Source: Nitrospinota bacterium (GTDB lineage Bacteria; Nitrospinota_A; UBA7883; JADGGD01). Taken from it: DNA of 11,801 nt. The stretch covers positions 1 to 11,801 of the forward strand of contig JADGCD010000046.1 of the NCBI GenBank assembly GCA_015229165.1, read 5' to 3'. Shown here piece by piece: positions 1 to 6,948 of this stretch. A program made the position numbers and the translations under genes. The number at the start of each line of letters is the position of its first letter. Within the stretch, counting starts at the first letter, position 1. The notes beneath the pieces are model-generated. The model made no database searches and was not told where the DNA came from. It saw nothing but the letters and a program-made list of their open reading frames with translations.

Positions 1-826
1 CCGCCGACGGCATGCGGCCCAGCAGCGCCGACACTTCGGAGCCGGCCTGGGAGAACCGGAAGATGTTGTCGACGAAAAGGAGCACGTCGGCGTTCTCGAC
101 GTCGCGGAAGTATTCGGCCTGGGTCAGGGCGGTCAGGGCCACGCGCAGGCGCGCCCCGGGGGGCTCGGTCATCTGGCCGAAGACCAGGGCGACCTTGTCC
201 AGAACCCCGCCCTCTTTCATTTCGTGGTAGAGGTCGTTCCCCTCGCGGGTCCGCTCGCCGACGCCGGCGAAGCAGGAGTAGCCGGAGTGCTCCATGGCGA
301 TGTTGCGGATCAGCTCCTGGATCAGCACGGTCTTGCCGACGCCCGCGCCGCCGAAGAGGCCGGTCTTGCCCCCCTTCAGGTAGGGCTCCAGCAGGTCGAT
401 GACCTTGATGCCGGTTTCGAGCGGCACCGCGTCGGTAGCCTGGTCGACCAGCAGGGGGGCGTCCCGGTGGATGCCCCATCGCTGCTTGGCGGCGATGACG
501 CCGGCTTCGTCCACCGGCTCGCCGATGACGTTGATGATCCGGCCGAGGACTTCCTTGCCCACCGGGGTGGTGATGGCTTCGCCGGTGTCGGTGACGCTCA
601 TCCCGCGCACGAGGCCGTCGGTCGACTCCATGGAGACGGCCCGGACGGTGTTCTCGCCCAAGTGCTGGGCGACCTCGAAGATCAGCCGGGAGCCGTCCTC
701 GCGGGTGGTGTAGACGGCGTTGTAGATCTTCGGCAGCCGACCCGGAGGAAACTCCGCGTCGATGACAGGTCCGATGACCTGTTTGATACGCCCCGTGGCC
801 CCCGTGGCCGCAATCGCTGTGGTCAT
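1..826 (-). CDS. atpD: ATP synthase F1 subunit beta (partial, C-terminus beyond window)
   Basis: Catalytic subunit of the F1 head, which makes ATP from ADP and phosphate as gamma rotates inside the alpha3beta3 ring. The window holds the first 275 residues of about 470. Visible are the N-terminal beta-barrel (IKQVIGPVIDAEF), the P-loop GGAGVGKT at residues 159-166, the GERTREGNDL segment at 190-199 carrying the catalytic glutamate, and the Walker B strand LLFVDN at about 249-254. The ATG at 824-826 is the only sensible start; a GGAGG lies 11 nt upstream at 838-842. The first 12 residues are a low-complexity extension built partly from a doubled Ala-Thr-Gly, absent from most beta subunits. It follows atpG by 56 nt and is probably the penultimate gene of the operon, with atpC expected beyond the edge. 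Identity is secure. Confidence 0.98.
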   Translation of the reverse strand, partial: MTTAIAATGATGRIKQVIGPVIDAEFPPGRLPKIYNAVYTTREDGSRLIFEVAQHLGENTVRAVSMESTDGLVRGMSVTDTGEAITTPVGKEVLGRIINVIGEPVDEAGVIAAKQRWGIHRDAPLLVDQATDAVPLETGIKVIDLLEPYLKGGKTGLFGGAGVGKTVLIQELIRNIAMEHSGYSCFAGVGERTREGNDLYHEMKEGGVLDKVALVFGQMTEPPGARLRVALTALTQAEYFRDVENADVLLFVDNIFRFSQAGSEVSALLGRMPSA

Positions 827-882
827 GCTCTTAAAAACCTCCGGCTTTCTTGTGCGGTTCGATGCGTGTGTTGGTCCCGTCC

Positions 883-1761
883 CTAGCCTTCGAGCGCGTC
901 GGCGCCGGACACCACCTCGGACAGTTCCGTGGTGATGGCGGCCTGGCGGGCCTTGTTGAAGGAGAGGGTGAGGGCTTCGATCATTTCCTTGGCGTTGCGC
1001 GTGGCCGAGTCCATGGCCGTCATGCGGGCGCCGTTCTCCGAGGCGGCCGATTCGAGCAGCGCCTGGAATATCTGGTTCTCGATATAAAGGGTGATAACCC
1101 CGTCGAGCACCGCCTCCGCCGACGGCTCATACTCGTAGTCCACGGCGTCGGCGTCGGTGGAGGCCAGATCCTCGTCGCGGTTCACCGGCGGTTGGACCGG
1201 CAGCAACGGCACGGTCTGGGGCACCTGGACGACGACGTTCCTGAACTTGTTGTAGATCAGGTAGACTTTGTCAGCTTGCTCTTCGACGAATTTCTTGACC
1301 ACCACGTCGACGATCTGGCGGGCGTAGTCGATGGTCAGGTTCTTGGAGTAGTCCAAATGGCGGGAGAGCAGGGGGAAAGAGCGGCGCCGGTAGAAGTCGA
1401 CCCCCTTCTTGCCCACGACGACCAGCGAGACGTTTTTCCCCTCGTTGGCGGCGATAACCTGCTGGGTCGCCTTGATGACGTTGCTGTTGAACGGCCCGCA
1501 GAGCCCCTTGTCGCCGGAGCAGAGGACGATGAGGACGTTCTTGACCTCCCGGCGCTTGAGCAGGGGGTGGCTGTCGGTGTCGGCCTTGGCGGAGAGCCGC
1601 TCCATGACCTCGTGGATTTTATCGGAGTAGGGGCGGGCGGCGGCCACCGCCTCCTGGGCGCGGCGCAGACGGGCGGCGGCCACCAGCTTCATCGCTTTCG
1701 TGATCTGCTGGGTGTTCTTGACCGACCCGATGCGCCGCTTGATGTCCTTTAAGTTCGCCAT
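883..1761 (-). CDS. atpG: ATP synthase F1 subunit gamma
   Basis: Central rotor shaft of F1, coupling c-ring rotation to conformational change in the beta subunits. The 292-residue length is normal. The N-terminal helix begins MANLKDIKRRIGSVKNTQQI and continues with TKAMKLVAAARLRRAQ, the family signature. The C-terminal helix carries the conserved ATRNA...NKARQAAITTELSEVVSGADAL, which reaches up into the head. The start is the ATG at 1759-1761; the ribosome binding site is weak (only an ACGGG-like stretch). The gene lies 65 nt after atpA, and a strong hairpin occupies the gap, which may lower gamma output relative to alpha and beta (three of each per single gamma). A short acidic stretch around residue 200 lies in the Rossmann-like domain, where length varies between species. 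Confidence 0.98.
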   Translation of the reverse strand: MANLKDIKRRIGSVKNTQQITKAMKLVAAARLRRAQEAVAAARPYSDKIHEVMERLSAKADTDSHPLLKRREVKNVLIVLCSGDKGLCGPFNSNVIKATQQVIAANEGKNVSLVVVGKKGVDFYRRRSFPLLSRHLDYSKNLTIDYARQIVDVVVKKFVEEQADKVYLIYNKFRNVVVQVPQTVPLLPVQPPVNRDEDLASTDADAVDYEYEPSAEAVLDGVITLYIENQIFQALLESAASENGARMTAMDSATRNAKEMIEALTLSFNKARQAAITTELSEVVSGADALEG

Positions 1762-1780
1762 ATCCCGTTATCTTTGAGCC

Positions 1781-1805
1781 GGGCCGCCCGCGTTCGGGAC
1801 GGCCC
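1781..1805 (-). promoter_or_regulatory. Intercistronic hairpin between atpA and atpG
   Basis: On the minus strand GGGCCG-T-CCCG, loop AACG, then CGGG-CGGCCC forms a ten-pair stem with one bulged T. It ends 19 nt before the atpG start and has no T-run after it, so it is not a normal terminator. Translational damping of gamma or mRNA processing are possible roles; the function is inferred. Confidence 0.55.
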
Positions 1806-1826
1806 GTCGTGATGTGCGTAAACCGG

Positions 1827-3332
1827 TTACTCGAACCGTCCCTTGAACTCGGCGACGGCTTCCTTCAGTTTGCCTTCGGTCCCTTCGCTGATCGTCTTTT
1901 CCTTGATGATCGCTTCGACGATCTCGGGCCGTTTGGTGTGGACGAATTCGAGCCACTCCTTTTCGAACTTCTGGATCTTGTTCACCGGAATCGAGTCCAT
2001 GTGCCCCTTGACGCCGGCCCAGAGGGAGACGACCTGGTCGCTGACGTGCAGCGGCGAGTACTGCCCCTGCTTGAGAAGCTCGACCATCCGGGCGCCCCGG
2101 TTGAGCTGGCGCTGGGTGGCCTCGTCCAGGTCGGAGCCGAAGGCGGCGAAGGCCGCCAGCTCGCGGTACTGGGCCAGGTCGAGCCGCAGGGTGCCGGCGA
2201 CCTGTTTGGTGGCCTTGATCTGGGCGGCGCCGCCGACGCGGGAGACCGAGATGCCGACGTTGACCGCCGGGCGGACGTTGGCGTAGAACAGGTCGGGCTC
2301 CAGATAGATCTGGCCGTCGGTGATGGAGATGACGTTGGTCGGGATGTAGGCCGACACGTCGCCCGCCTGGGTCTCGATGATCGGCAGCGCCGTCAACGAC
2401 CCGGCGCCCAGCTCGTCGTTCAACTTAGCGGCCCGCTCCAGCAGCCGGGAGTGGAGGTAGAAGACGTCGCCGGGGTAGGCCTCGCGTCCCGGCGGGCGGC
2501 GCAGCAGCAGGGAAAGCTGCCGGTAGGCGGCCGCCTGCTTGGAAAGATCGTCGTAAATGATGAGCGCGTGCTGGGCGTTGTCGCGGAAATATTCGCCGAT
2601 GGCGCAGCCGGTGTAGGGGGCGATGTACTGGAGCGGCGCCGGGTCGGAGGCGGTGGCGGCGACGACGGTGGTATAGGCCATCGCCCCTTTTTCTTCGAGG
2701 ATCTTGACCACGTTGGCCACCGACGACCGTTTCTGGCCGATGGCGACGTAGATGCAGAAGACGTTCTGCCCCTTCTGGTTCAGGATCGTGTCGATGGCGA
2801 TGGCGGTCTTGCCGACCTGCCGGTCGCCGATGATCAGCTCCCGCTGGCCGCGCCCGATGGGGATCATGGCGTCGATGGCCTTGATGCCGGTCTGCATCGG
2901 CTCGTGGACCGATTTGCGCGCGATGATGCCGGGGGCCAGGCGCTCGACGGCGCCGGACAGCTTGGCGTTGATCGGGCCTTTGCCGTCGATCGGCTCGCCG
3001 ATGCCGTTGACCACGCGGCCGACCAGCTCCGGTCCGACGGGGACCTGGGCGATCTTGCCGGTCCGCTTGACCTCGTCCCCTTCCTTGATGTCAAGGTCGG
3101 AGCCCATGAGGACCGCGCCGACGTTGTCCTCTTCAAGGTTGAGGACCATGCCGGTGACGCCGCCGGGGAACTCCAAAAGTTCGCCCGACATGCAGTTCTC
3201 GAGCCCGTAGAGCCGGGCGATACCGTCGCCGACGGAGATGACATAGCCGACTTCCTTGAGTTCGAGCTTTCCCTCGACCCCTTCGAGCTTCTGTCTGATA
3301 ACCGAGCTGATCTCTTCCGCTTTGATAGCCAT
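1827..3332 (-). CDS. atpA: ATP synthase F1 subunit alpha
   Basis: Non-catalytic nucleotide-binding subunit that alternates with beta in the F1 hexamer. At 501 residues it is full length. Domain order is the N-terminal stator-binding helix (SSVIRQKLEGVE), beta-barrel (about 25-95), nucleotide domain and C-terminal helical domain. The P-loop is GDRQVGKT at 169-176, with the glutamine typical of alpha. Walker B is LIIYDD at 257-262. The signature PAVNVGISVSRVGG at 355-368 carries the arginine finger (Arg365) that reaches the catalytic site of beta. The start is the ATG at 3330-3332, preceded by a purine-rich AAGAGAAGA stretch rather than a textbook Shine-Dalgarno. It follows atpH by 30 nt. No unusual residues were seen at key positions. 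Confidence 0.99.
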   Translation of the reverse strand: MAIKAEEISSVIRQKLEGVEGKLELKEVGYVISVGDGIARLYGLENCMSGELLEFPGGVTGMVLNLEEDNVGAVLMGSDLDIKEGDEVKRTGKIAQVPVGPELVGRVVNGIGEPIDGKGPINAKLSGAVERLAPGIIARKSVHEPMQTGIKAIDAMIPIGRGQRELIIGDRQVGKTAIAIDTILNQKGQNVFCIYVAIGQKRSSVANVVKILEEKGAMAYTTVVAATASDPAPLQYIAPYTGCAIGEYFRDNAQHALIIYDDLSKQAAAYRQLSLLLRRPPGREAYPGDVFYLHSRLLERAAKLNDELGAGSLTALPIIETQAGDVSAYIPTNVISITDGQIYLEPDLFYANVRPAVNVGISVSRVGGAAQIKATKQVAGTLRLDLAQYRELAAFAAFGSDLDEATQRQLNRGARMVELLKQGQYSPLHVSDQVVSLWAGVKGHMDSIPVNKIQKFEKEWLEFVHTKRPEIVEAIIKEKTISEGTEGKLKEAVAEFKGRFE

Positions 3333-3362
3333 TCTTCTCTTAAGCCTCTCGCTCTCTTCTGG

Positions 3363-3896
3363 TTACCGCTGGGCTCTCAGGCCGTCCAGCTGGTTCTTCA
3401 CGCTGCCGTCATATACCACGCTGCCGATGCGGGTGACGACCCCGCCGATCAGCGCCGGATCGACCGACACTTCCACCACCGCTTCCTTGCCGGTGAAGGC
3501 CGACAGCCGCTTCACCAGCGACGCGCGGTCGGCGTCGGACAACTGGATGGCGGAGACGACGTCCACTTTCACCTTGCCCATGGCGGCGAAGGCCAGGGCG
3601 GCAAGCTCCTCGGCCAGCGCGGGCAGGAGCCCCATGCGGCCGTTGACTTTCATCAGTTCGAGCAGCCGCCGGGTCTGGGGGGAGACCTTGACGGCGGTCA
3701 GGACGGCGTCGAGCGCAGCCCCTTTCTCCTCGGCGGAGAAGGCGGGGCTCCCCTCGACGTTGCGCCAGTCGCGGCACTCCCGCCAGAGGAGGGCCAGCGC
3801 GGCCACTTCTTCGGTGAGCCGCGACAGAAGGGCCCGGTCGGTGTGGGTCTCGACGCATGCGGCGGCGTACCGCCGGGCGATCAGGGTGTCTTTCAA
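3363..3896 (-). CDS. atpH: ATP synthase F1 subunit delta (peripheral stalk, TTG start)
   Basis: Cap of the peripheral stalk, joining the b/b' dimer to the alpha N-termini at the top of F1. From the TTG at 3894-3896 it encodes 177 residues, the usual length. The N-terminus KDTLIARRYAAACVE matches the family's conserved IARRYA-A opening, and the C-terminal region contains VDPALIGGVVTRIGSVVYDGSV, close to the family signature. No ATG or GTG lies in frame at a suitable place. The TTG forms a TTGA overlap with the atpF stop codon, and a GGAG lies about 8 nt upstream inside atpF, so translational coupling is likely. The middle of the protein is alanine- and leucine-rich, as normal for this poorly conserved subunit. 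The start is inferred; identity is firm. Confidence 0.93.
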   Translation of the reverse strand: MKDTLIARRYAAACVETHTDRALLSRLTEEVAALALLWRECRDWRNVEGSPAFSAEEKGAALDAVLTAVKVSPQTRRLLELMKVNGRMGLLPALAEELAALAFAAMGKVKVDVVSAIQLSDADRASLVKRLSAFTGKEAVVEVSVDPALIGGVVTRIGSVVYDGSVKNQLDGLRAQR

Positions 3897-4462
3897 TTCA
3901 TGCTCTCCAGCTTCGTCAGGTACCCTTCGACGAGCCGTTTCTGGTCGTCGGGGCCGAAAGACTTCTTGATGATCGCTTCGGCCATGTCGACGGCGGCGGC
4001 CATGGCTTCGCGCCGGAGTCTCTCCCGGGCCTGCTCGGTCTCGAGGTCGATCTGGGCGGCGGCCTTTGCCACCAGCGCGCGGGCCTCTTCCGCAGCCTGG
4101 GCTACGACGGCGTTCTTCAGGGTCTCGGCCTCGGCCCGGGCTTCGTTGCGGATGCGCTCGGCCTCTTTGGCCACTTCGTCGAGTTTCGTCCGGACTTCGG
4201 CGAGGCGGGCGTCGGCGTCGGCCTTGGCCCTCTCCAGCGCGGCCCGGCGGTCGGCGATCTCCTGCGTGCGGGCGGCCAGCATCGGGAGGAGGTATTTCTT
4301 TATCAGGTAGGCGACCCCGGCGAAGATCACCAGGGCGTTGAAGATGCGGGAGCCGTCGAGACGCCACGTCCATTCTTCGGCGAGCTGGAGGCCGCCGCCG
4401 GAGGCGTGGGCGGCGCCGACCATGACGGCCAAGGCGACGGTGGCAAGGGTCAGGGAGCGCAT
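3893..4462 (-). CDS. atpF: ATP synthase F0 subunit b
   Basis: Membrane-anchored peripheral stalk subunit that resists rotor torque and connects F0 with delta/alpha. It has 189 residues. The N-terminus (MRSLTLATVALAVMVGAAHA) looks like a cleavable signal peptide with an AHA-S site at about 20/21. A second hydrophobic segment (about 39-56, IFNALVIFAGVAYLIKKY) is the real membrane anchor, followed by a long charged alanine-rich coiled coil (about 65-165). A signal-like extension ahead of the anchor is known for b subunits of Geobacter-type deltaproteobacteria. The gene starts 1 nt after the b' stop codon (TGA-C-ATG) and overlaps atpH by 4 nt. It is assigned as b rather than b' by its length and its position next to atpH. 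Confidence 0.94.
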   Translation of the reverse strand: MRSLTLATVALAVMVGAAHASGGGLQLAEEWTWRLDGSRIFNALVIFAGVAYLIKKYLLPMLAARTQEIADRRAALERAKADADARLAEVRTKLDEVAKEAERIRNEARAEAETLKNAVVAQAAEEARALVAKAAAQIDLETEQARERLRREAMAAAVDMAEAIIKKSFGPDDQKRLVEGYLTKLESMN

Positions 4463-4463
4463 G

Positions 4464-4889
4464 TCAGACCTTCCTCCCGAGAAGCTTTGCGGCCAAGGTG
4501 GCGGCGAATCCTTCGGAGTCGCGGGTCAGTTGGGCCGAAGCGTTGTTCACGTCGTCGGCGATGGCGGCCCGGGCGACGGCGACCTTGCCGTTGAATTCTT
4601 CGCGGGCGGCGGCCATGAGGGCGGCGGTCTCCTGCGCGGCGCCAACGCGGGCCTGGGCGATGATTTCGGCCGATTCGTGGCGGATGTCGACGAGCGCCTG
4701 CTCGTAGCGGGCGGCCAGCGTGTCCCCCTCGTCGGCGGCGCCTTTCCCCCCCCGCTCCAGCTCGGCGAGGCGGCGCTGGCGCTCTTCGAACGCGGCCAGC
4801 GTCGGTTTGAACAAAAGGACGTTCATCAGCGCCAGCAGGACCAGAAAATTGACCATCTGCATGACGATGGTCCCGTCGATGTTGATCAT
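4464..4889 (-). CDS. atpF': ATP synthase F0 subunit b'
   Basis: Second stator subunit, forming a b/b' heterodimer with the next gene product. It has 141 residues. An N-terminal membrane helix at about 8-28 (VMQMVNFLVLLALMNVLLFKP) is followed by the typical FKPTLAAFEERQ turn and a coiled coil rich in Ala, Glu and Arg to the C-terminus. It is first in the operon, about 85 nt downstream of the predicted transcription start. The start is the ATG at 4887-4889 behind a GGTGAGGG stretch that is unusually close to the codon. Split b/b' genes occur in cyanobacteria, alphaproteobacteria, Aquifex and deltaproteobacteria. Genes for a and c do not precede it here, so the F0 a/c genes must lie elsewhere. 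Confidence 0.92.
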   Translation of the reverse strand: MINIDGTIVMQMVNFLVLLALMNVLLFKPTLAAFEERQRRLAELERGGKGAADEGDTLAARYEQALVDIRHESAEIIAQARVGAAQETAALMAAAREEFNGKVAVARAAIADDVNNASAQLTRDSEGFAATLAAKLLGRKV

Positions 4890-4980
4890 TCCCTCACCAC
4901 TTTCGACCTTGCCTCGACAGACGCGGGCCGTTTTGGGCCTTGCGGGTAGTCAAAGCGAAACCTGTTTTTTTGAAGGGTCG

Positions 4981-5009
4981 ATTCTAGTCCGAACCCGCCC
5001 GGTTTTCAA
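4981..5009 (-). promoter_or_regulatory. Sigma-70-type promoter of the atp operon
   Basis: The minus strand reads TTGAAA, exactly 17 nt, then TAGAAT, five of six bases matching consensus in the -10. It lies between tRNA-His and atpF' and would start transcription near 4974, giving a leader of about 85 nt. The leader contains a short A-run and no strong hairpin. Confidence 0.72.
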
Positions 5010-5087
5010 CGCAAATCGGGAGCCGTGCGGGACGCCCGACAGGACCCGCGCCACCGCGCGACCCCCCGTCCGGTCTGTCGTTTTATA

Positions 5088-5164
5088 TGGGGTGAGTGAC
5101 GGGGATTGAACCCGCGACACCTGGAGCCACAATCCAGTGCTCTACCAGCTGAGCTACACCCACC
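5088..5164 (-). tRNA. tRNA-His (anticodon GTG)
   Basis: Full cloverleaf on the minus strand. The acceptor stem carries the extra G(-1) paired with C73, the hallmark of histidine tRNAs, and CCA is genomically encoded at 5088-5090. The D arm begins GCTCAGCTGGTAGAGC. The anticodon loop shows GTG within a stem closed by CTGGA/TCCAG. The T arm GCGGG-TTCAATC-CCCGT includes a G-T wobble at its base, and the acceptor stem has one further G-T wobble. It lies upstream of the atp promoter in the same direction. No clear terminator separates them, only a GC hairpin without a T-run, so read-through into atp is possible. Confidence 0.97.
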
Positions 5165-5181
5165 ACAGAAACGAAGGGGTG

Positions 5182-5210
5182 AATGTACCGTATGCGACGC
5201 ATGAAATCAA
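5182..5210 (-). promoter_or_regulatory. Promoter of tRNA-His
   Basis: The minus strand reads TTGATT, 17 nt, TACATT, placing transcription start about 11 nt before the tRNA 5' end, as usual for a tRNA gene. Seen directly; activity is inferred. Confidence 0.6.
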
Positions 5211-5272
5211 TAGGGGGTTTGAAGGGGAGCGCGCGCCGCCGATTTATGCGAAGCGAGGAGCCGGTCTCTGAT

Positions 5273-5349
5273 CCGTCGAGACCAAAGGCGGTGGAGACGC
5301 CGACTCCGGCACGACAACGGCAGGAAGCTCGCCCGTGACGCGTCGTCAC
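5273..5349. repeat. 77-bp direct repeat, copy 1
   Basis: This copy is identical to 5378-5454 at 73 of 77 positions, spaced 105 bp start to start. It begins CCGTCGAGACC and ends in the near-palindrome TGACG-CGT-CGTCA. The flanking 25-30 bp before each copy are also loosely similar, so the true unit may be an imperfect tandem of about 105 bp. All six frames are open only by chance and no gene is called here. Confidence 0.9.
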
Positions 5350-5377
5350 CATCGCCGACAGCAGAAGGAGGTCTTGA

Positions 5378-5454
5378 CCGTCGAGACCAAAGGCGGCGAA
5401 GACGCCGACTCTGGCACAACAACGGCAGGAAGCTCGCCCGTGACGCGTCGTCAC
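5378..5454. repeat. 77-bp direct repeat, copy 2, overlapping the GNAT stop codon
   Basis: Second copy, four substitutions from the first. Its right-hand palindrome TGACGCGTCGTCA (5441-5453) supplies the TGA stop codon of the minus-strand acetyltransferase gene. Placement exactly at a gene end suggests a dispersed intergenic repeat or a small mobile unit duplicated in place. No transposase is nearby. Confidence 0.9.
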
Positions 5455-5987
5455 TCGCCGCCGCGGTCGTCTGGGTCGGCCAGTTTTTTTTCCATGACGT
5501 AATCGTCCATGACAAAGCCCCCCCCGATATCCACCACCTGCTCCTTCACGATCACGTAGCCCCAGTTCTTGTAGGCCGCGACAGCCCCCTGATTCTCCCG
5601 GTTCACCGTCAGGCGGAGCGAACGCGCCCCCAACCGGGCCGCCTCCTCCTCCAGCCGCCGTTGGGCCCCCCATCCCACCCCCTTGCGGCGGGCCCGCGGC
5701 TCCAGATAGAACTTGCTGACGAACAGCGCCCCGGCGGCCGGTTCGTGGCGATAGGCCAGATAGCCCATCGGCGCCGATCCGACCTCGTAGAGCGCGTCGA
5801 TCCAGACATAGCGCACCCCTTCGGCCCTTTGGTCGGCGATGGCCCCGGCGCTCTGGAACCTCTCCACCATGTAGTCCACCTGCGCCTGTCCGATCAGCGG
5901 CGGGAAATAGTCGTCCCATATCCGCTTCGCCACGGCGGCAAGTTCGGGGATTTCGTCGTCGGCGACGTCGCGGAATTGAACGCTCAT
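5451..5987 (-). CDS. GNAT family N-acetyltransferase
   Basis: Predicted cytosolic acyl-CoA-dependent acetyltransferase of 178 residues; the substrate cannot be told. The fold is recognisable by strand beta4 with the pyrophosphate-binding loop, FVSKFYLEPRARRKGVGWGA (about 89-108), where the usual R/Q-x-x-G-x-G/A appears as RRKGVG. It is also shown by the C-terminal NRENQGAVAAYKNWGY (129-144), a strong GNAT motif placing Asn and Tyr near the CoA. The start is the ATG at 5985-5987 with AGGAG 12 nt upstream, rather distant. A promoter-like pair lies at 6026-6054. The stop codon falls inside a 77-bp repeat, so the last residues (DPDDRGGE) may have been altered by its arrival. The gene seems to be transcribed alone. 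Confidence 0.9.
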   Translation of the reverse strand: MSVQFRDVADDEIPELAAVAKRIWDDYFPPLIGQAQVDYMVERFQSAGAIADQRAEGVRYVWIDALYEVGSAPMGYLAYRHEPAAGALFVSKFYLEPRARRKGVGWGAQRRLEEEAARLGARSLRLTVNRENQGAVAAYKNWGYVIVKEQVVDIGGGFVMDDYVMEKKLADPDDRGGE

Positions 5988-6025
5988 GGGGATGAGAGAC
6001 TCCTGATCGGTGAAAGCCCAACCCC

Positions 6026-6054
6026 ATTACATGCCCAATCGGAGACCCTGTAAA
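6026..6054 (-). promoter_or_regulatory. Promoter of the GNAT gene
   Basis: The minus strand reads TTTACA, 17 nt, TGTAAT, starting about 32 nt before the ATG. It lies just after the terminator of the upstream membrane protein gene, which fits an independent transcript. Confidence 0.55.
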
Positions 6055-6065
6055 GGGGCGACGAC

Positions 6066-6096
6066 AAAAAGGCCGCCCCCCGGAAGGAGGGCGGCC
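6066..6096 (-). terminator. Rho-independent terminator of the Bax-inhibitor-1-like gene
   Basis: On the minus strand GGCCGCCC (6096-6089) pairs perfectly with GGGCGGCC (6078-6071) around a 10-nt loop, followed by TTTTT (6070-6066). It sits about 20 nt past the stop codon. The plus strand has no T-run after the stem, so termination is one-way. Confidence 0.93.
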
Positions 6097-6115
6097 GGAA
6101 AATGCGGGAGGGGAA

Positions 6116-6832
6116 TCAGTCCCGGTTGCCCATCAACTGGAGCAGGAAGATGAACATGTTGATGAAGTCGAGATAGAGCGCCAAAGCCCCCGACAGGGCC
6201 AGCCGCTGGGCCATGACCCCGTCCGGCCCGGCCACGGCGCCCATGGCCTTGATCCGCTGCGTGTCGAACGCCGTCAGCCCGGCAAAGATCAGCACCCCGA
6301 GGATCGAGACGGCGAACGAGAGGGCTTCGCTGGCCATGAAGATGTTCACGATCGAGGCGATGATGATCCCCACCAGCCCGACGAACATGAACGCCCCCAT
6401 CGCCGACAGATCCCGCTTGGTGGCGTAGCCGAAGAGCGACAGGGCGCCAAACGCCCCGGCGGTGACGATGAACGCCTGCGCCACCGACGCGCCGGTGTAG
6501 GCGTAGAGGATCAGCGACAGGGTCAGCCCGTTGAGGGCGGCGTAGCCCATGAAGACCGACATGGCGGTCATCAGGCTCATGCTCAACACCCGGGCGGAGA
6601 GCCAGAAGACCAGCCCCAGCTCCACGAGCATCAGGGGGAAGAAGATCATCGGCTGGGCCACGACGGCCAGAAGCGCCTGGTCGGAAAGAGTGATGGCCGA
6701 GACCGCCGCCGTCAGGGCCAGACCGCCGGTCATCCAGCCATAGACTTTGGACATGAACCGGGCCGAGTCGGTGGCCGTGGCGCGGGCGCCGGTGGCCCCG
6801 AAGGCGCCGGGGACGTTCTTCTGTTCGAACAT
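6116..6832 (-). CDS. Bax inhibitor-1/YccA family inner membrane protein
   Basis: Polytopic inner membrane protein of the BI-1 (TMBIM/UPF0005) family, 238 residues with about seven hydrophobic segments from residue 30 onward. Bacterial relatives include a pH-gated calcium leak channel (YetJ) and a modulator of the FtsH protease (YccA); which role applies here is unknown. Diagnostic motifs are FAGLTAFDTQRIK at 183-195 and LALYLDFINMFIFLLQLMG at 217-235, with the two conserved aspartates (Asp190, Asp222) seen in the ion-permeation pair of the family. The N-terminal 25 residues are Gly/Ala-rich and cytosolic. The chosen ATG (6830-6832) has GGAGG 11 nt upstream; a TTG six codons earlier is possible but lies on that same site. 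It is divergent from dut and ends at a strong terminator, so it is probably monocistronic. Confidence 0.92.
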   Translation of the reverse strand: MFEQKNVPGAFGATGARATATDSARFMSKVYGWMTGGLALTAAVSAITLSDQALLAVVAQPMIFFPLMLVELGLVFWLSARVLSMSLMTAMSVFMGYAALNGLTLSLILYAYTGASVAQAFIVTAGAFGALSLFGYATKRDLSAMGAFMFVGLVGIIIASIVNIFMASEALSFAVSILGVLIFAGLTAFDTQRIKAMGAVAGPDGVMAQRLALSGALALYLDFINMFIFLLQLMGNRD

Positions 6833-6871
6833 GGGTCGTGCAACCTCCAAAGGTGAAATACCGTTCGTCTA

Positions 6872-6902
6872 TAGGTATGGCATCAGTTGCCCTGGAGGTC
6901 AA
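6872..6902 (-). promoter_or_regulatory. Possible promoter of the Bax-inhibitor-1-like gene
   Basis: The minus strand has a good -35 (TTGACC, 6897-6902). The -10 is ambiguous: CATACC at 17 nt or TACCTA at 19 nt, neither strong. Weak call. Confidence 0.3.
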
Positions 6903-6913
6903 GTCGTGTTCTG

Positions 6914-6942
6914 TTTCAATTCGTATCCGTGACCGCTACAAT
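6914..6942 (+). promoter_or_regulatory. Promoter of dut, positioned for a leaderless mRNA
   Basis: TACAAT at 6937-6942 (five of six consensus bases) is preceded at 17 nt by a weak TTTCAA and followed after 6 nt by the dut ATG at 6949. Transcription would therefore start at or within a base of the A of the start codon. No Shine-Dalgarno sequence is present before the ATG, which agrees. Confidence 0.5.
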
Positions 6943-6948
6943 GCCCCG

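Noticed and set aside
1809..4310. An 833-codon plus-strand open frame across atpA and atpH
   Set aside because: It is antisense to well-conserved ATP synthase genes. The product is Asp/Gly/Leu/Val-rich with no domain, which is the usual GC-driven shadow of third-position bias.
5010..5087. Terminator between tRNA-His and the atp promoter
   Set aside because: A CGCGC-GGTG-GCGCG hairpin exists on the minus strand, but no T-run follows it, so termination is not supported.
5273..5454. CRISPR array
   Set aside because: There are only two copies, the repeats are 77 bp rather than 25-40 bp with an intervening segment similar to the other flank, and no cas genes are present.
5207..5515. Arginine/serine-rich minus-strand frame over the tandem repeats
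   Set aside because: Its content is the duplicated repeat and it overlaps the GNAT gene end. No ribosome binding site and no known family.
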